Assembly (NCBI RefSeq): GCF_001314325.1
Contig: NZ_CP009429.1
Coordinates: 1,860,501 to 1,924,500 of the forward strand
Length of the DNA: 64,000 nucleotides
Direction of reading: 5' to 3'
Source: Sphingopyxis macrogoltabida
GTDB taxonomy: Bacteria > Pseudomonadota > Alphaproteobacteria > Sphingomonadales > Sphingomonadaceae
Part shown: in pieces, positions 53,812-63,146 of the stretch
Layout: every line of letters begins with the position of its first letter
Numbering within the stretch: position 1 is the stretch's first letter
The notes under the pieces: model-generated
The model's input: only the letters and a program-made list of their open reading frames with translations
Database searches by the model: none
Told to the model about the DNA's origin: nothing
Made by a program: the position numbers and the translations under genes

Positions 53812-53840
53812 TTGTCACTCTACTCTTTAGTAGAGATAAT
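53812..53840 (+). promoter_or_regulatory. Promoter with a perfect palindrome filling the spacer
   Basis: TTGTCA (53812-53817) and GATAAT (53835-53840) with a 17-base spacer. The perfect inverted repeat CTCTACT-CTTT-AGTAGAG (53818-53835) lies between them. On the minus strand GTGACA-18-TAGATT directs a second possible promoter towards the amidotransferase, so this may be a shared operator. Confidence 0.45.
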
Positions 53841-53931
53841 GTTGCCGGGCATAGCTCAGCTTGATCGCGCGCCGAGCTTCCCTGCCTCCACCAAAGGATT
53901 CCATTTCGCGCCGCAAGGGCAATGTTTGGCG

Positions 53932-53960
53932 TTGCGGGGCGCGAGAGGCATGGCTATAGC
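53932..53960 (+). promoter_or_regulatory. Promoter of tRNA-Ser
   Basis: TTGCGG (53932-53937) and TATAGC (53955-53960) with a 17-base spacer, about 43 bases before the tRNA. Confidence 0.6.
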
Positions 53961-54002
53961 GACCCGCCTAGGCCAGACTGCCGTTAGCGCGGCAGACCAT
54001 GC

Positions 54003-54095
54003 GGAGACGTGGGTGAGTGGCTGAAACCAACGGTTTGCTAAACCGTCGTACTGGTAAATCCGGTACCGAGGGTTCGAATCCCTCCGTCTCCGCCA
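54003..54095 (+). tRNA. tRNA-Ser (GCT)
   Basis: Long-variable-arm tRNA of 93 nucleotides. Acceptor GGAGACG/CGTCTCC, anticodon stem-loop ACGGTTTGCTAAACCGT giving GCT, variable arm then GGGTTCGAATCCC and an encoded CCA. Confidence 0.96.
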
Positions 54096-54255
54096 CCTCT
54101 GCCTTTTCGTCGCGCCCTGCGCGGCTGGCGGGCAAAATGATTCGGCCTGACGCAAAATCGACTCAAGTCATCGCCCATTCATTGCCCGCGATTCAAAGAG
54201 CGAGTCATGGTTAACCCGCGTGGCGCCACGGCGCGCCGACCGATTGGGGGATAAT

Positions 54256-55035
54256 ATGCGTAACAAGTTCGCCGCCTTTGCCGTCACGGCCCTCGCCGCG
54301 ATCGGGCTGGCCGCCACGCCGATTCCGGCAGCGGCGCAAATGACTCAGGTCGATCCGAACACCGCGATCGATTCGGATCTCGACAATCCCAATCCAGCTC
54401 CGCAGGCAGATACGCCCACCTACGACAATTCGTCGGACAGCGACATCAACAGCGACCTCGCGACTGGCGACCAGCAGGCCGCCACGGCGCCGGACACCGT
54501 GCCCACCGTCGCGACCAATCCCGAAACGGCGGCGACCAACGCCGACCCGTCGACCACCTACAAGGAGGACGACCTGATCGGCGCCGCCGAGGGTGTGTTC
54601 GGCAAGGGCGCGCAGGGTCTCGCGAGCATGATCGAAGATATCCTGAAAAAGCAGGGCGAGCCGAACGCCTATATCGTCGGCCGCGAGGCCAGCGGCGCGC
54701 TGGTGCTCGGCGTCCGCTATGGTTCGGGCACGCTCTATCACAAGGTGGAAGGCGAACGTCCGGCCTATTGGACCGGCCCGTCGATCGGCTTCGATGCGGG
54801 CGCCAACGCCGGCAACACCTTCGTCCTCGTCTACAACCTCTTCGACAGCGAAGATCTCTACAAGCGCTTCCCGGCCGGCGAAGGCGCCGCTTACCTGATC
54901 GGCGGCTTCAATGCTTCCTATCTGCGCAGCGGCGACATCGTGCTGATCCCGATCCGCGTCGGTGTCGGCGCGCGCCTCGGCGCCAACGTCGGCTATATGA
55001 AATTCCGCAAGAAGCAGAGCTGGGTACCGTTCTAA
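54256..55035 (+). CDS. eipA: EipA-like DUF1134 exported protein
   Basis: A 259-residue exported protein with a signal peptide (ending IPAAAQ near residue 28) and a long disordered Asp/Asn/Thr-rich segment (residues 30-95). The DUF1134 domain follows: EGVFGKGAQGLASMIEDILK, AYIVGREASGALVLGVRYGS, GPSIGFDAGANAGNTFVLVY and YLIGGFNASYLRSGDIVLIPIRVG. In Brucella this protein (EipA) maintains envelope integrity. GGGGGATAAT precedes ATG 54256. Upstream, GGTTAACC at 54209 resembles a CtrA half-site. Confidence 0.92.
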   Translation: MRNKFAAFAVTALAAIGLAATPIPAAAQMTQVDPNTAIDSDLDNPNPAPQADTPTYDNSSDSDINSDLATGDQQAATAPDTVPTVATNPETAATNADPSTTYKEDDLIGAAEGVFGKGAQGLASMIEDILKKQGEPNAYIVGREASGALVLGVRYGSGTLYHKVEGERPAYWTGPSIGFDAGANAGNTFVLVYNLFDSEDLYKRFPAGEGAAYLIGGFNASYLRSGDIVLIPIRVGVGARLGANVGYMKFRKKQSWVPF

Positions 55036-55061
55036 ACCCGACGCATTTGCCAAGGGGGCGA

Positions 55062-55088
55062 AGCCCGCGCTTCGGCGCGGGCTTTTTC
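55062..55088 (+). terminator. Terminator of eipA
   Basis: AGCCCGCGC (55062-55070), loop TTCG, GCGCGGGCT (55075-55083), then TTTTC. Nine perfect pairs with a UUCG tetraloop, 27 bases after the eipA stop. Confidence 0.85.
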
Positions 55089-55108
55089 TTTGCCCGCATG
55101 ATGGACGT

Positions 55109-55676
55109 TTATTCCTCCACCATGCTCACCAACGGATAGCGCTGCAACCATCGCTTCGACGAAACCCGCCGGTCGAAAACATCTCGCTTCGCGTCCCGAA
55201 AACCATCCGTGCAGGCGCAATTCGAACAGATCGTCGAGCCCCAAAGGCGCATTGATCTCCACCCCGCGCCCCTCATATCGTGCGGCCACGGCGGTCGCCG
55301 TCTCGGGCCAGTGCATCATCGCGTCGGCGACCGACCGATATGGCGCGTCGCCATTATGGCGGTGCATCCGCGCCTGATTCTTGACTGACCATCGCAAGCC
55401 GGGAAGCAGAGCCCGGAGTTTCTCCTCGCTGTCGCGATCGACACCCTTGCCCGCTGTTCGGCAGAACCAGACCACATCGACATCGCCGACCGGGGCCGCC
55501 GGTTCGCGTCCATGTAGATGGTCCCATAAAGCATCGCGGACGAACCCTGCCCCGATCCAGCAGTCGGGCAATCCCAGTGATGCGACGGCGGCCAGCGCTG
55601 CCGATCGCAGCGGATCGGCGGACAGCAATGCCGCGAGGGCAGCGACCCGGTCCACGCGGGGGCCGCTTTCCGTCAA
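55109..55676 (-). pseudogene. Nucleotidyltransferase family protein (DUF925), frameshifted near its C-terminus
   Basis: The first 150 residues are a good DUF925 nucleotidyltransferase: CWIGAGFVRDALWDHLHGR, VGDVDVVWFC, LRWSVKNQARMHRHNGDAPY and DAMMHWPETATAVAARYEG. After LFELRLHGWFSGREARCF the frame leaves the family and would run to 55032, through the eipA terminator. One base over, the expected ending FDRRVSSKRWLQRYPLV then SMVEE and a stop at 55109 is intact. Removing one base from the T-run (AAAA on the plus strand, 55176-55179) restores it; 55109-55676 is 568 bases, one more than a multiple of three. Either a real frameshift or an assembly error. TTG start. Confidence 0.78.
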
Positions 55677-55680
55677 AATC

Positions 55681-56235
55681 CTAATCGCCGTCGAAGGCGA
55701 TCAATGTCTCGCAAGCGAGCCCCGCATCGGCGAGCCGCCGCGAACCGCCGAGATCGGGAAGGTCGATGACGAACAGCGCCGCCGCAACCTCCGCCCCGGC
55801 ATTGCGCATCAGTGCCGCGGTCGCGAGGATCGTGCCGCCGGTCGCGAGCAGGTCGTCGACGAGGACGACACGATGCCCCGGCATGACCGCACCTTCGTGC
55901 AGTTCGAGCCGGTCGACGCCATATTCGAGTTCGTAATCGACGCCGATCGTCACGCCCGGCAACTTGCCCGCCTTGCGCACCGGCACGACGCCCAGCCCCA
56001 TCGCCGTTGCCATCGCAGCGCCGAACAGGAAGCCGCGTGCCTCGACAGCAACGATGAAGTCGGGGCGATGGACGGCGGCAAGCGTACACAGGCGCCGCAC
56101 CGTTTCGCTGAAACCGGCGGCATCGCCGATCAGCGTGGTAATATCGCGAAACTGGATGCCCGGCTTGGGAAAGTCGGGAATGGTGCGGACGAGCGATGCG
56201 AGGTCGAGGTCCGGTCGAGGCGGGAGGGCGATCAT
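55681..56235 (-). CDS. apt: Adenine phosphoribosyltransferase
   Basis: Salvages adenine to AMP; 184 residues. It shows FPKPGIQFRDITTLIGDAAG, VEARGFLFGAAMA, GVDYELEYGVDRLELHEGAV and the PRPP-binding VVLVDDLLATGGTILATA. ATG 56235 (MIALPPRPDLDL) gives the standard N-terminus; an in-frame codon at 56265 would overlap petC. Follows the bc1 operon on the same strand. Confidence 0.95.
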   Translation of the reverse strand: MIALPPRPDLDLASLVRTIPDFPKPGIQFRDITTLIGDAAGFSETVRRLCTLAAVHRPDFIVAVEARGFLFGAAMATAMGLGVVPVRKAGKLPGVTIGVDYELEYGVDRLELHEGAVMPGHRVVLVDDLLATGGTILATAALMRNAGAEVAAALFVIDLPDLGGSRRLADAGLACETLIAFDGD

Positions 56236-56261
56236 CGAACGGGCCGCCCTCCCTTCTGTCC

Positions 56262-57071
56262 TCAATGCTTCTTGTCGGCCCAGATGTTCCGGTACGACAG
56301 ATAGGTCAGCCCGCTGAAGATGAGCAGGAAGATGAAGACGGCCCAGCCCACCTGTACGCGCTTCACCAGCTTCGGTTCGGCGGTCCAGACGAGGAACGCG
56401 GTGACGTCCTTCGCCATCTGGTCGACCGACGCCTTCGTGCCGTCGGCATAGGTTACCTGACCATCAGCCAGCGGCGGCGCCATCGCGAGGTTGAGGTTCG
56501 CGAAATAGGGGTTGTAGTGCAGCCCCGTGCCCGGCTTCAGCTCGGCCGGCAGGTTCGCCGGCGGGTTCTGGAACCCGGTCAGCAGCGAATAGACATAGTC
56601 CTTGCCGCCTTCGCGCGCCTTGGTGATCAGCGACAGGTCGGGCGGCAGCGCATTGTTGTTCGCCGCGCGTGCAGCCGTCTCGTTCGCATAGGGCGACGGG
56701 AAATAATCCGACGGCAGGCCGTCACGCGTCGCCGGCTCGCCCGTGTCGGGGTTGATCGACGGAACCTGGAAGCCCTTGGCGAAGGTCTTCACCTGGCCTT
56801 CGGTATAGCCAAGATCACCGATATCGCGGAACGCGACGAGGTGCAGGCTGTGGCAGGCCGAGCAGACTTCCTTGTACACCTGCATCCCGCGCTGAAGCTG
56901 CTGCTTGTCCCAGTGCGGCTTCAAACCGTCGCTGGCAAGCTTCAGATGCTTGGGCTCCTTATGAAAGTCGTGCGCGGCGTTGTGCTCATTGGACAGCGGC
57001 GTCGTGAAGATCGCGAGCACCAGCGCCGTGATGAAACCAAGACCGACGAGAAAACCGAGCGGGCGAACCAT
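56262..57071 (-). CDS. petC: Cytochrome c1 of the bc1 complex
   Basis: Membrane-anchored cytochrome c1, 269 residues. N-terminal helix (residues 4-24), heme motif VCSACHSLHLVAFRD, the PLSNEHNAAHDFHKEPK lead, PDLSLITKAREGGKDYVYSL, and a C-terminal membrane anchor VGWAVFIFLLIFSGLTYLSY. Passes electrons from the Rieske protein to a cytochrome c. ATG 57071 follows AGGAG at 11 bases. Third gene of petABC. Confidence 0.96.
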   Translation of the reverse strand: MVRPLGFLVGLGFITALVLAIFTTPLSNEHNAAHDFHKEPKHLKLASDGLKPHWDKQQLQRGMQVYKEVCSACHSLHLVAFRDIGDLGYTEGQVKTFAKGFQVPSINPDTGEPATRDGLPSDYFPSPYANETAARAANNNALPPDLSLITKAREGGKDYVYSLLTGFQNPPANLPAELKPGTGLHYNPYFANLNLAMAPPLADGQVTYADGTKASVDQMAKDVTAFLVWTAEPKLVKRVQVGWAVFIFLLIFSGLTYLSYRNIWADKKH

Positions 57072-57102
57072 GGCTTTATCAGCTCCTATTAAAGTCCGGC
57101 GC

Positions 57103-58383
57103 TCAGGCCGTGGCCGCCGACGATTTGTCGGCATGCTTGGCGAGAACCGCCTCGGTGATCGAATTCGGCATCGGCAACGGACGTTCGATCCGCGACACGA
57201 TCGGCAGAATGATCAGGAAGTGGGCGAAGTAATAGATCGCGCCGATCTGGCTGAGGATGACCCACGGCTGCTCCGCCGGCTGCATGCCGCACCAGCCGAG
57301 CAGCAGGACATCGACGACGAGGACCCAGAAGAACCAGCGATACAGCGGGCGATAGGTCGACGACTTCACCGGCGAGCTGTCGAGCCAGGGCAGGAAGAAC
57401 AGCAGCGCGATCGATGCAAACATCGCGATGACGCCCCACAGCTTCGCGTCGATCCACAGGAAGTTGAAGGTGAATGCCTTCAGGATCGCGTAGAAGGGCA
57501 GGAAGTACCATTCGGGCACGATGTGCGCCGGGGTCGAAAGCGAGTTGGCCGGGATATAGTTGTCGGCGTGACCCAGCGTGTTCGGGCTGAAGAAGGTCAG
57601 CGCGACGAATAGCAGGAGGAAGATGCCGAGCCCGAAGCCGTCCTTCGCGGTGTAGTAAGGATGGAAGGGAACCGTGTCCTGTTCGTCCTTCACCTCGATG
57701 CCGGTCGGGTTGTTCGAACCCGGGATGTGCAGCGCCCAGATGTGCAGGATGACGACACCCAGGATCACGAACGGCAGCAGATAGTGCAGCGAGAAGAAGC
57801 GGTTCAGCGTCGCATTGTCGGGGACGAAGCCGCCGAGCAGCCATTCGCGCACCGGCTCGCCGACGAGCGGAATCGCCGAGAAGAAGCCGGTAATCACCTG
57901 CGCGCCCCAGAAGCTCATCTGGCCCCACGGCAACACATAACCCATGAAGGCGGTCGCCATCATGAGGAGGAAGATCACGACGCCGAGCAGCCACACCATT
58001 TCGCGCGGCGCCTTGTACGAACCGTAATAAAGGCCGCGGAAGATGTGCAGATAGACGACGATGAAGAACATGCTCGCGCCGTTCATATGCGCGTAGCGGA
58101 TGAACCAGCCGGCGTTCACGTCGCGCATGATATGCTCGACCGAATTGAAGGCGACCGCCGCATTGGCGGCGTAATGCATCGCCAGCACGATGCCGGTGAT
58201 GATCTGGATCGCCAGCGCGGCACCGGCGAGAACGCCGAAGTTCCAGAAATAGTTGAGGTTGCGCGGCACGGGATAGCCGGCACCGATCGCATTGTAGACG
58301 AGGCGCGGCAGCGGCAGCTTCTCGTCCAGCCACTTCATCAGCGGCTGCTGCGGTTCATAATTCTTGGCCCAGGGAAAGCTCAT
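57103..58383 (-). CDS. petB: Cytochrome b of the bc1 complex
   Basis: A 426-residue eight-helix quinol-oxidising subunit. It has [20 protein letters not shown], the heme-binding [20 protein letters not shown] and the Qo motif region [14 protein letters not shown], with the FATKWGQMSF-type loop reading [15 protein letters not shown]. First ATG at 58383. Lies between petA and petC. Confidence 0.97.
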   Translation of the reverse strand: MSFPWAKNYEPQQPLMKWLDEKLPLPRLVYNAIGAGYPVPRNLNYFWNFGVLAGAALAIQIITGIVLAMHYAANAAVAFNSVEHIMRDVNAGWFIRYAHMNGASMFFIVVYLHIFRGLYYGSYKAPREMVWLLGVVIFLLMMATAFMGYVLPWGQMSFWGAQVITGFFSAIPLVGEPVREWLLGGFVPDNATLNRFFSLHYLLPFVILGVVILHIWALHIPGSNNPTGIEVKDEQDTVPFHPYYTAKDGFGLGIFLLLFVALTFFSPNTLGHADNYIPANSLSTPAHIVPEWYFLPFYAILKAFTFNFLWIDAKLWGVIAMFASIALLFFLPWLDSSPVKSSTYRPLYRWFFWVLVVDVLLLGWCGMQPAEQPWVILSQIGAIYYFAHFLIILPIVSRIERPLPMPNSITEAVLAKHADKSSAATA

Positions 58384-58396
58384 CTTATCTCGCTCC

Positions 58397-58954
58397 TCAG
58401 CCGATCGTCACGACGGTGTCGCTGGTGAATTCATAGGGCGGCACAACCAGATTCTTGGGTGCCGGGCCCTTCCGGATGCGTGCCGCGGTGTCGTAGTGCG
58501 AACCGTGGCACGGGCAGAAATAGCCGCCGAAATCACCCTTGTTCTCGCCCTCGGCAGCACCGAGCGGCACGCAACCCAGGTGGGTGCAGACGCCCAGCGT
58601 GATCAGCCAGTTTTCCTTGCCGGGCTTGGTGCGTTCGTCGATCGTCTGCGGGTCGCGCAGGTCGCCGAGCGGCACGGCCTTGGCCTCGGCGATTTCCTTG
58701 GCAACGAGGTTGCGGACGAACACGGGCTGCTTGCGCCAGCTCGTCTTGATCGCCTGTCCGGGCTGGATCGCCGAAATATCGATCTCGGTGGTCGACAGCG
58801 CGAGCACGTCGGCCGAGGGGTTCATCTGGTTGACGAGCGGCAGAACAACTGCCGCCGCACCGACGCCCGCGAAACTCACTGCCGCGATATTGATAAAGTC
58901 CCGGCGCCGCACGCCATCTTCGATGCCGGCGTTGAGTTCGGATTCACTGGCCAT
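58397..58954 (-). CDS. petA: Rieske iron-sulfur subunit of the bc1 complex
   Basis: A 185-residue protein with an N-terminal twin-arginine-like [20 protein letters not shown] membrane anchor and the [2Fe-2S] motifs [10 protein letters not shown] and [17 protein letters not shown] 58954 ([14 protein letters not shown]) is the usual start; a longer in-frame frame extends into the spacer to trmL. Promoter of the bc1 operon should lie in the 222-base gap upstream; no clear hexamers were assigned there. Confidence 0.97.
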   Translation of the reverse strand: MASESELNAGIEDGVRRRDFINIAAVSFAGVGAAAVVLPLVNQMNPSADVLALSTTEIDISAIQPGQAIKTSWRKQPVFVRNLVAKEIAEAKAVPLGDLRDPQTIDERTKPGKENWLITLGVCTHLGCVPLGAAEGENKGDFGGYFCPCHGSHYDTAARIRKGPAPKNLVVPPYEFTSDTVVTIG

Positions 58955-59176
58955 TCGACTGCCCTTGCATGGGTGAAACGACAATATTTCCCGGAAGGTG
59001 AGCCGCCCTGCCACGCACGCACGAAATGGCGCGCCCCGGCGGCCCCTCCGGGAATTGCGGGCCTGATAGCCGCACATCCGGGGCTTGCCAACAGGCAATT
59101 TCCGCTTCCGTCACTGTGCAGCGATGCGGCGGCGAAGCCACTCGATTCCGCGAACGGCCGCGGTTATGGCGTGACC

Positions 59177-59635
59177 ATGGAAATCGCCCTGTTTCAGCCG
59201 GATATTGCGGGTAATGTCGGCACGACGCTGCGCACCGCCGCCTGCTTCGATGTGCCGGCGCATATCATAGAGCCATGCGGCTTTCCCTTTTCCGACGCCG
59301 CATTGAAGCGCGCCGGGATGGACTATGCGACGCGGGCCAATGTCCGGCGTCACGCCGATTGGGCCGCATTTCAGGCGTGGGGCGCAGCAACGGATCGCCG
59401 CCTTGTCCTGCTGACGACGGCTGGCGCGACGCCCCTGCCCGGCTTTTCCTTCAAGGCCGGCGATATCCTGCTGCTCGGCGCGGAATCGTCGGGCGTACCG
59501 CCGCATGTCCACGATGCGGCGGACGCGCGGGTCGCGATTCCGATGCGGGCGGGCTTTCGCTCCTTGAATGTCGCGGTGGCGGCTGGCATCGCGCTCGCCG
59601 AAGCTCTCAGACAGACGAAAGGCTTTCCGTCATGA
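59177..59635 (+). CDS. trmL: tRNA (cytidine(34)-2'-O)-methyltransferase
   Basis: SPOUT-family methyltransferase of 152 residues that modifies the wobble base of tRNA-Leu. Family blocks are LFQPDIAGNVGTTLRTAACF, EPCGFPFSDAALKRAGMDY, LLLGAESSGVPPHVHDAADA and IPMRAGFRSLNVAVAAGIAL. ATG 59177 is used; a GTG six bases upstream is possible. The stop overlaps the hemF start as ATGA. Confidence 0.95.
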   Translation: MEIALFQPDIAGNVGTTLRTAACFDVPAHIIEPCGFPFSDAALKRAGMDYATRANVRRHADWAAFQAWGAATDRRLVLLTTAGATPLPGFSFKAGDILLLGAESSGVPPHVHDAADARVAIPMRAGFRSLNVAVAAGIALAEALRQTKGFPS

Positions 59636-60492
59636 TTTCGCTCGATACCCAGCAGCAGGCGGCGCGTAGCTGGTTCGAATCGCTTCGCGACCGGATTTGC
59701 GCCGAATTCGAGACGATCGAACGCGAGGCCGGCAGCGACGCGCGCTTCGACTACACGCCGTGGGATCGCGAAGCCGAAGGAATCGCCCCCGGCGAGGGCG
59801 GCGGCGGCGTACGCGGCGTGATGACCGGCAAGGTATTCGAGAAAGTCGGGGTCAATGTTTCGACCGTCGGCGGCCAGTTCGCGCCCGACTTTGCCGCGTC
59901 GATTCATGGCGCGGGCGAGGACCCGAGCTTTTTTGCGACCGGAATCAGCCTGGTCGCGCATATGGCGAACCCGCATGTTCCCGCGGTGCATATGAACACG
60001 CGCTTCCTCGTGACGACCAAACGCTGGTTCGGCGGCGGTGCGGATCTCAATCCGCCGATTCCTTATGCCGAGGACACCGACGCCTTTCACGCGCGGCTGC
60101 GCGCGGCGTGCACGCCCTTCGGCCCCGAGGTCTATGAGCGCTATGCCAAATGGGCCGAGGATTATTTCTATATCCCGCACCGCGGTGTGCATCGCGGGGT
60201 CGGCGGCATCTTCTACGACCATCTCGAATGCGGCGACGATGCCGAGTTCGACCGCAACTTCCAGCTCACGCAGGCGGTCGGCGAGGCGTTCCTCGACATA
60301 TTTCCCCAGATCGTCCGCCGCCGCATGGGGCAGGGCTTTACCGAGGCCGAGCGCGACGAACAGCTCGTCTGGCGCGGCCGTTATGCCGAATTCAACCTCG
60401 TCTACGACCGGGGGACGCTGTTCGGGCTCAAGACCGGCGGCAATATCGACGCCATCCTGATGAGCCTGCCTCCGCTCGCAAAATGGAGCTGA
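59632..60492 (+). CDS. hemF: Oxygen-dependent coproporphyrinogen III oxidase
   Basis: Aerobic heme-synthesis enzyme, 286 residues. It has GGGGVRGVMTGKVFEKVGVN, VHMNTRFLVTTKRWFGGGAD, DYFYIPHRGVHRGVGGIFYD, and FNLVYDRGTLFGLKTGGNID. Coupled to trmL. Because it needs O2, an oxygen-independent HemN may exist elsewhere. Confidence 0.97.
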   Translation: MISLDTQQQAARSWFESLRDRICAEFETIEREAGSDARFDYTPWDREAEGIAPGEGGGGVRGVMTGKVFEKVGVNVSTVGGQFAPDFAASIHGAGEDPSFFATGISLVAHMANPHVPAVHMNTRFLVTTKRWFGGGADLNPPIPYAEDTDAFHARLRAACTPFGPEVYERYAKWAEDYFYIPHRGVHRGVGGIFYDHLECGDDAEFDRNFQLTQAVGEAFLDIFPQIVRRRMGQGFTEAERDEQLVWRGRYAEFNLVYDRGTLFGLKTGGNIDAILMSLPPLAKWS

Positions 60493-60502
60493 GATAGCGA
60501 AA

Positions 60503-60526
60503 GGGCGCCCCGTTGCCGGAGCGCCC
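60503..60526. terminator. Weak hairpin between hemF and the membrane protein gene
   Basis: GGGCGC (60503-60508) pairs with GCGCCC (60521-60526), loop of 12 bases, between convergent genes. Only a short T-run on the minus strand. Confidence 0.4.
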
Positions 60527-60548
60527 CGTGCCGATCATGCACAAATGA

Positions 60549-61424
60549 TCAGGCGAAAACGTCGCCCGATGCCCGCGGTGCGATGGCGCGATAAATACCT
60601 ATCGGCATCGCGAACGACAGCAACAGTTGCGGCACATAGACGACAAGCGCCATGACGATCATCGAGATGACCGCGCCTGCCCCCGAGCCACCGCTCGCCG
60701 CAGCGCCCATGATTCCCCCGAAGATCAATCCGACGACGAAGCCGTAGACCAGCGAGAGAATGCCGACGAGAACGTAGAAGCCGACGATCGTCCACTGCGA
60801 CGCCCCGGTCATCCGCCACGATTCGGCGATGCCGGTGACCGGATTGCGCGTCAGCCGGTCGGCCATCACCGGGCCAGCGACCGAGAGGCGGCCGACGATC
60901 CAGAGGAAAAAGACGATCACGGCGATATAGAAGAGAATCATCACTGCGATCGCACCGCCACCGATCGTCCCCGCCTGGAAAGCGCTCGGCGAAAAACCCC
61001 CGGCGCCGGCAAAGGCCGCGCCGAAAATGAGCGCGAGTATGAACATGACGATCATCATGACGATATAGGCCGCGATGAAAACGACGAACATGCCGAAGGC
61101 AAAGGCCGGCCCGGCCTGTAACGCCCAGCCGAAATTCGGCGCCTCACCGGGATGAAGCCCGCTGCGCCAGATCAGCATCGACGCGGCGTAGAGGATGACC
61201 GCGGCAACGATGGCGAAGAGGAATATCCGTCCCAATGCCCCCATCATCGCCGATGGATCGCCAGCGGACATGGCCATCATCTGGAAGGTGGAGCCGAGCA
61301 TCAAATAGCCCAGCAAAGCGAGCAAAACGACCGCGCCGCCGACCCACAGCAGCATTTGCGTCCAATTGGCCTTCAGGAAATCGAATGTTTCCTGAAAAGC
61401 TGCCCCGATACTCATCCTGACCAT
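60549..61424 (-). CDS. Multi-pass membrane protein, paralogue of the next gene
   Basis: A 291-residue protein with about six helices and a glycine/alanine-rich, low-complexity core. The motif FLWIVGRLSVAGPVMADRLT followed by NPVTGIAESWRMTG is shared with the neighbour at 61538. This pattern is that of sphingomonad proteins often annotated as glycerophosphodiester phosphodiesterase membrane domain-like, a label I would treat as tentative. ATG 61424 is preceded by AGGGGAAAG. Function unknown. Confidence 0.8.
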   Translation of the reverse strand: MVRMSIGAAFQETFDFLKANWTQMLLWVGGAVVLLALLGYLMLGSTFQMMAMSAGDPSAMMGALGRIFLFAIVAAVILYAASMLIWRSGLHPGEAPNFGWALQAGPAFAFGMFVVFIAAYIVMMIVMFILALIFGAAFAGAGGFSPSAFQAGTIGGGAIAVMILFYIAVIVFFLWIVGRLSVAGPVMADRLTRNPVTGIAESWRMTGASQWTIVGFYVLVGILSLVYGFVVGLIFGGIMGAAASGGSGAGAVISMIVMALVVYVPQLLLSFAMPIGIYRAIAPRASGDVFA

Positions 61425-61537
61425 GTTCTTTCCCCTGCTATTGAACCTGCTCTCCTGTATCCTTCACTGTCGGACGTGGTTCTGTCTCTTCTCCGTCCGC
61501 GTTGCGACCCAATTCTCTCATTCGCCTATGACGGCGA

Positions 61538-62353
61538 TCACTGGAAGATGTCGGACGATCCCCCGACGGTGAGCTGGCGATATGTGGCGGCCGTGATCGC
61601 CAGGGTGACGATGCCGCTGATCGCAGCGAAGCCCGCTTCGGCGAAACCCGTCAGTATCCGGCCGACGCCCTCGCCCGTTCCCGCCACGACCCCGACGACA
61701 ATGCCGACGATCATCGCCGCAATGAACAGGACCAGCGTGACGAGAAACAGGAACAGGAAGATGCGCCAGCCATTGTCCCGCGTCAGCGCCCAGCTTTCCT
61801 GAAGCGCGGCGGCCGGATTATATTGAACCCGGTCGGCGATCAGCGGCGACACGACCGCCACCCGCCCCCACAGATAGGCGCAAAGCGCGATGAACGCGAT
61901 CAGGCCGACGAACAGGAGCAGCATGCCCGGCGCGCCGCCGATTGCGGCGCCGGGAACGATGAGCACCACCGCGATCAGGGCGATCGCAAGCCCCATCAGG
62001 AATTGCACGGCTACCATCGTCGGGATCATCTTGAACGCAAAGGCAAGCGCATCGCCGACGCTGACGCTCGACCGCGACAGCCAGAGGCGCAGGATACCGA
62101 CACCGCCGATGGCCGCGATCACCGCGACGAGCAACTGGAACGGGACCGCCTGCCGCGCACTTTCGCGAAAGCTCGTCATCATCTGCTCGAAGGTCGCGCC
62201 GGCGGCGGGCTCGATCGGCGTGGGGCCGAACCAGCTAACCGCCAGCGTCGGCAGGAACAAAAACACCGCGGCGATCGTGCCGGTCAGCGCACTGTGCGAT
62301 TTGAGCAGCGTCATGCTGTCTTCCCACGCCGCGCCCATGTCGAATTTTGCCAT
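61538..62353 (-). CDS. Multi-pass membrane protein, paralogue of the previous gene
   Basis: A 271-residue protein with about six helices. It has [20 protein letters not shown] then [20 protein letters not shown], aligned with the equivalent motif of its tandem neighbour. The two are separated by 113 bases and run in the same direction, so they are probably an old duplication. A hydrophilic N-terminal segment [20 protein letters not shown] begins each. No catalytic residues are seen. Confidence 0.8.
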   Translation of the reverse strand: MAKFDMGAAWEDSMTLLKSHSALTGTIAAVFLFLPTLAVSWFGPTPIEPAAGATFEQMMTSFRESARQAVPFQLLVAVIAAIGGVGILRLWLSRSSVSVGDALAFAFKMIPTMVAVQFLMGLAIALIAVVLIVPGAAIGGAPGMLLLFVGLIAFIALCAYLWGRVAVVSPLIADRVQYNPAAALQESWALTRDNGWRIFLFLFLVTLVLFIAAMIVGIVVGVVAGTGEGVGRILTGFAEAGFAAISGIVTLAITAATYRQLTVGGSSDIFQ

Positions 62354-62483
62354 TGATACCCCGTTGTTTTTTATGATCCTGAATGCGGCGAGACTGACAA
62401 TCTTCCTTCCCTCTGTCCAGCCTTGTCGCCGATCGCGCTTCTGCCCCTTGCACCGCGCGCCGCATCGGGGCAGGAAGCGCGCA

Positions 62484-63137
62484 ATGACGCCGCCCCCTCC
62501 CCCCGAATGGACCGTCTCGTCGGGCCATACCGATTATGAAACGGCGCTCTTGGACATGGAGAGCCGGGCCGCGGCGATCCATGCCGGGGAAGCGGGCGAG
62601 CGCATCTGGCTGCTCGAGCATCCGCCGCTTTATACCGCAGGGACCAGCGCCGATCCCGCCGAGCTGCTCGACCCGCGCTTTCCGGTCTATGACGCCGGGC
62701 GCGGCGGGCGTTACACCTATCACGGGCCGGGCCAGCGCGTCGGCTATGTCCAGCTCGACCTCAGCCGGCGCGGGCGCGACGTGCGCGCTTATGTATCGGC
62801 GCTCGAAGGCTGGGTGATCGACACGCTCGCCTTGCTGGGGGTCGAATCCCGCCGCGCCGAGGGCCGGATCGGCATCTGGACCGACGACCCGCACGGCCGC
62901 GAGGCGAAGATCGGCGCGATCGGCGTGCGCGTGAAACGCTGGGTGACGATGCACGGCTTCTCGCTCAACGTCGCGCCCGACCTGTCGCATTTCGGCGGCA
63001 TCGTGCCGTGCGGGATCGCCGAATTTCCGGTCACCAGCCTCGCCGCGCTCGACAAGCAGGCCTCGTTCGCCGACGTCGATGCGGCGCTGGCGGCAAGCCT
63101 GCCCGCCTTTCTCGACAAGCTTCGGGCAAAAGATTAG
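62484..63137 (+). CDS. lipB: Octanoyl-ACP:protein octanoyltransferase
   Basis: First step of lipoate synthesis, 217 residues. LipB hallmarks are [40 protein letters not shown], the lysine region [20 protein letters not shown] and the catalytic-cysteine [17 protein letters not shown] 62484 follows AGGAAG. It supplies lipoate for the E2 protein encoded in this window. Confidence 0.96.
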   Translation: MTPPPPPEWTVSSGHTDYETALLDMESRAAAIHAGEAGERIWLLEHPPLYTAGTSADPAELLDPRFPVYDAGRGGRYTYHGPGQRVGYVQLDLSRRGRDVRAYVSALEGWVIDTLALLGVESRRAEGRIGIWTDDPHGREAKIGAIGVRVKRWVTMHGFSLNVAPDLSHFGGIVPCGIAEFPVTSLAALDKQASFADVDAALAASLPAFLDKLRAKD

Positions 63138-63146
63138 GAACGGCGC

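Noticed and set aside
53839..54024. An open frame from ATG 53839 starting MLPGIAQLDRAPSFP
   Set aside because: It reads like a translated tRNA-type sequence (ATAGCTCAGCTTG.. to CTCCACCA), has no family match, and runs into the tRNA-Ser gene; a tRNA-like remnant is possible but the cloverleaf does not close.
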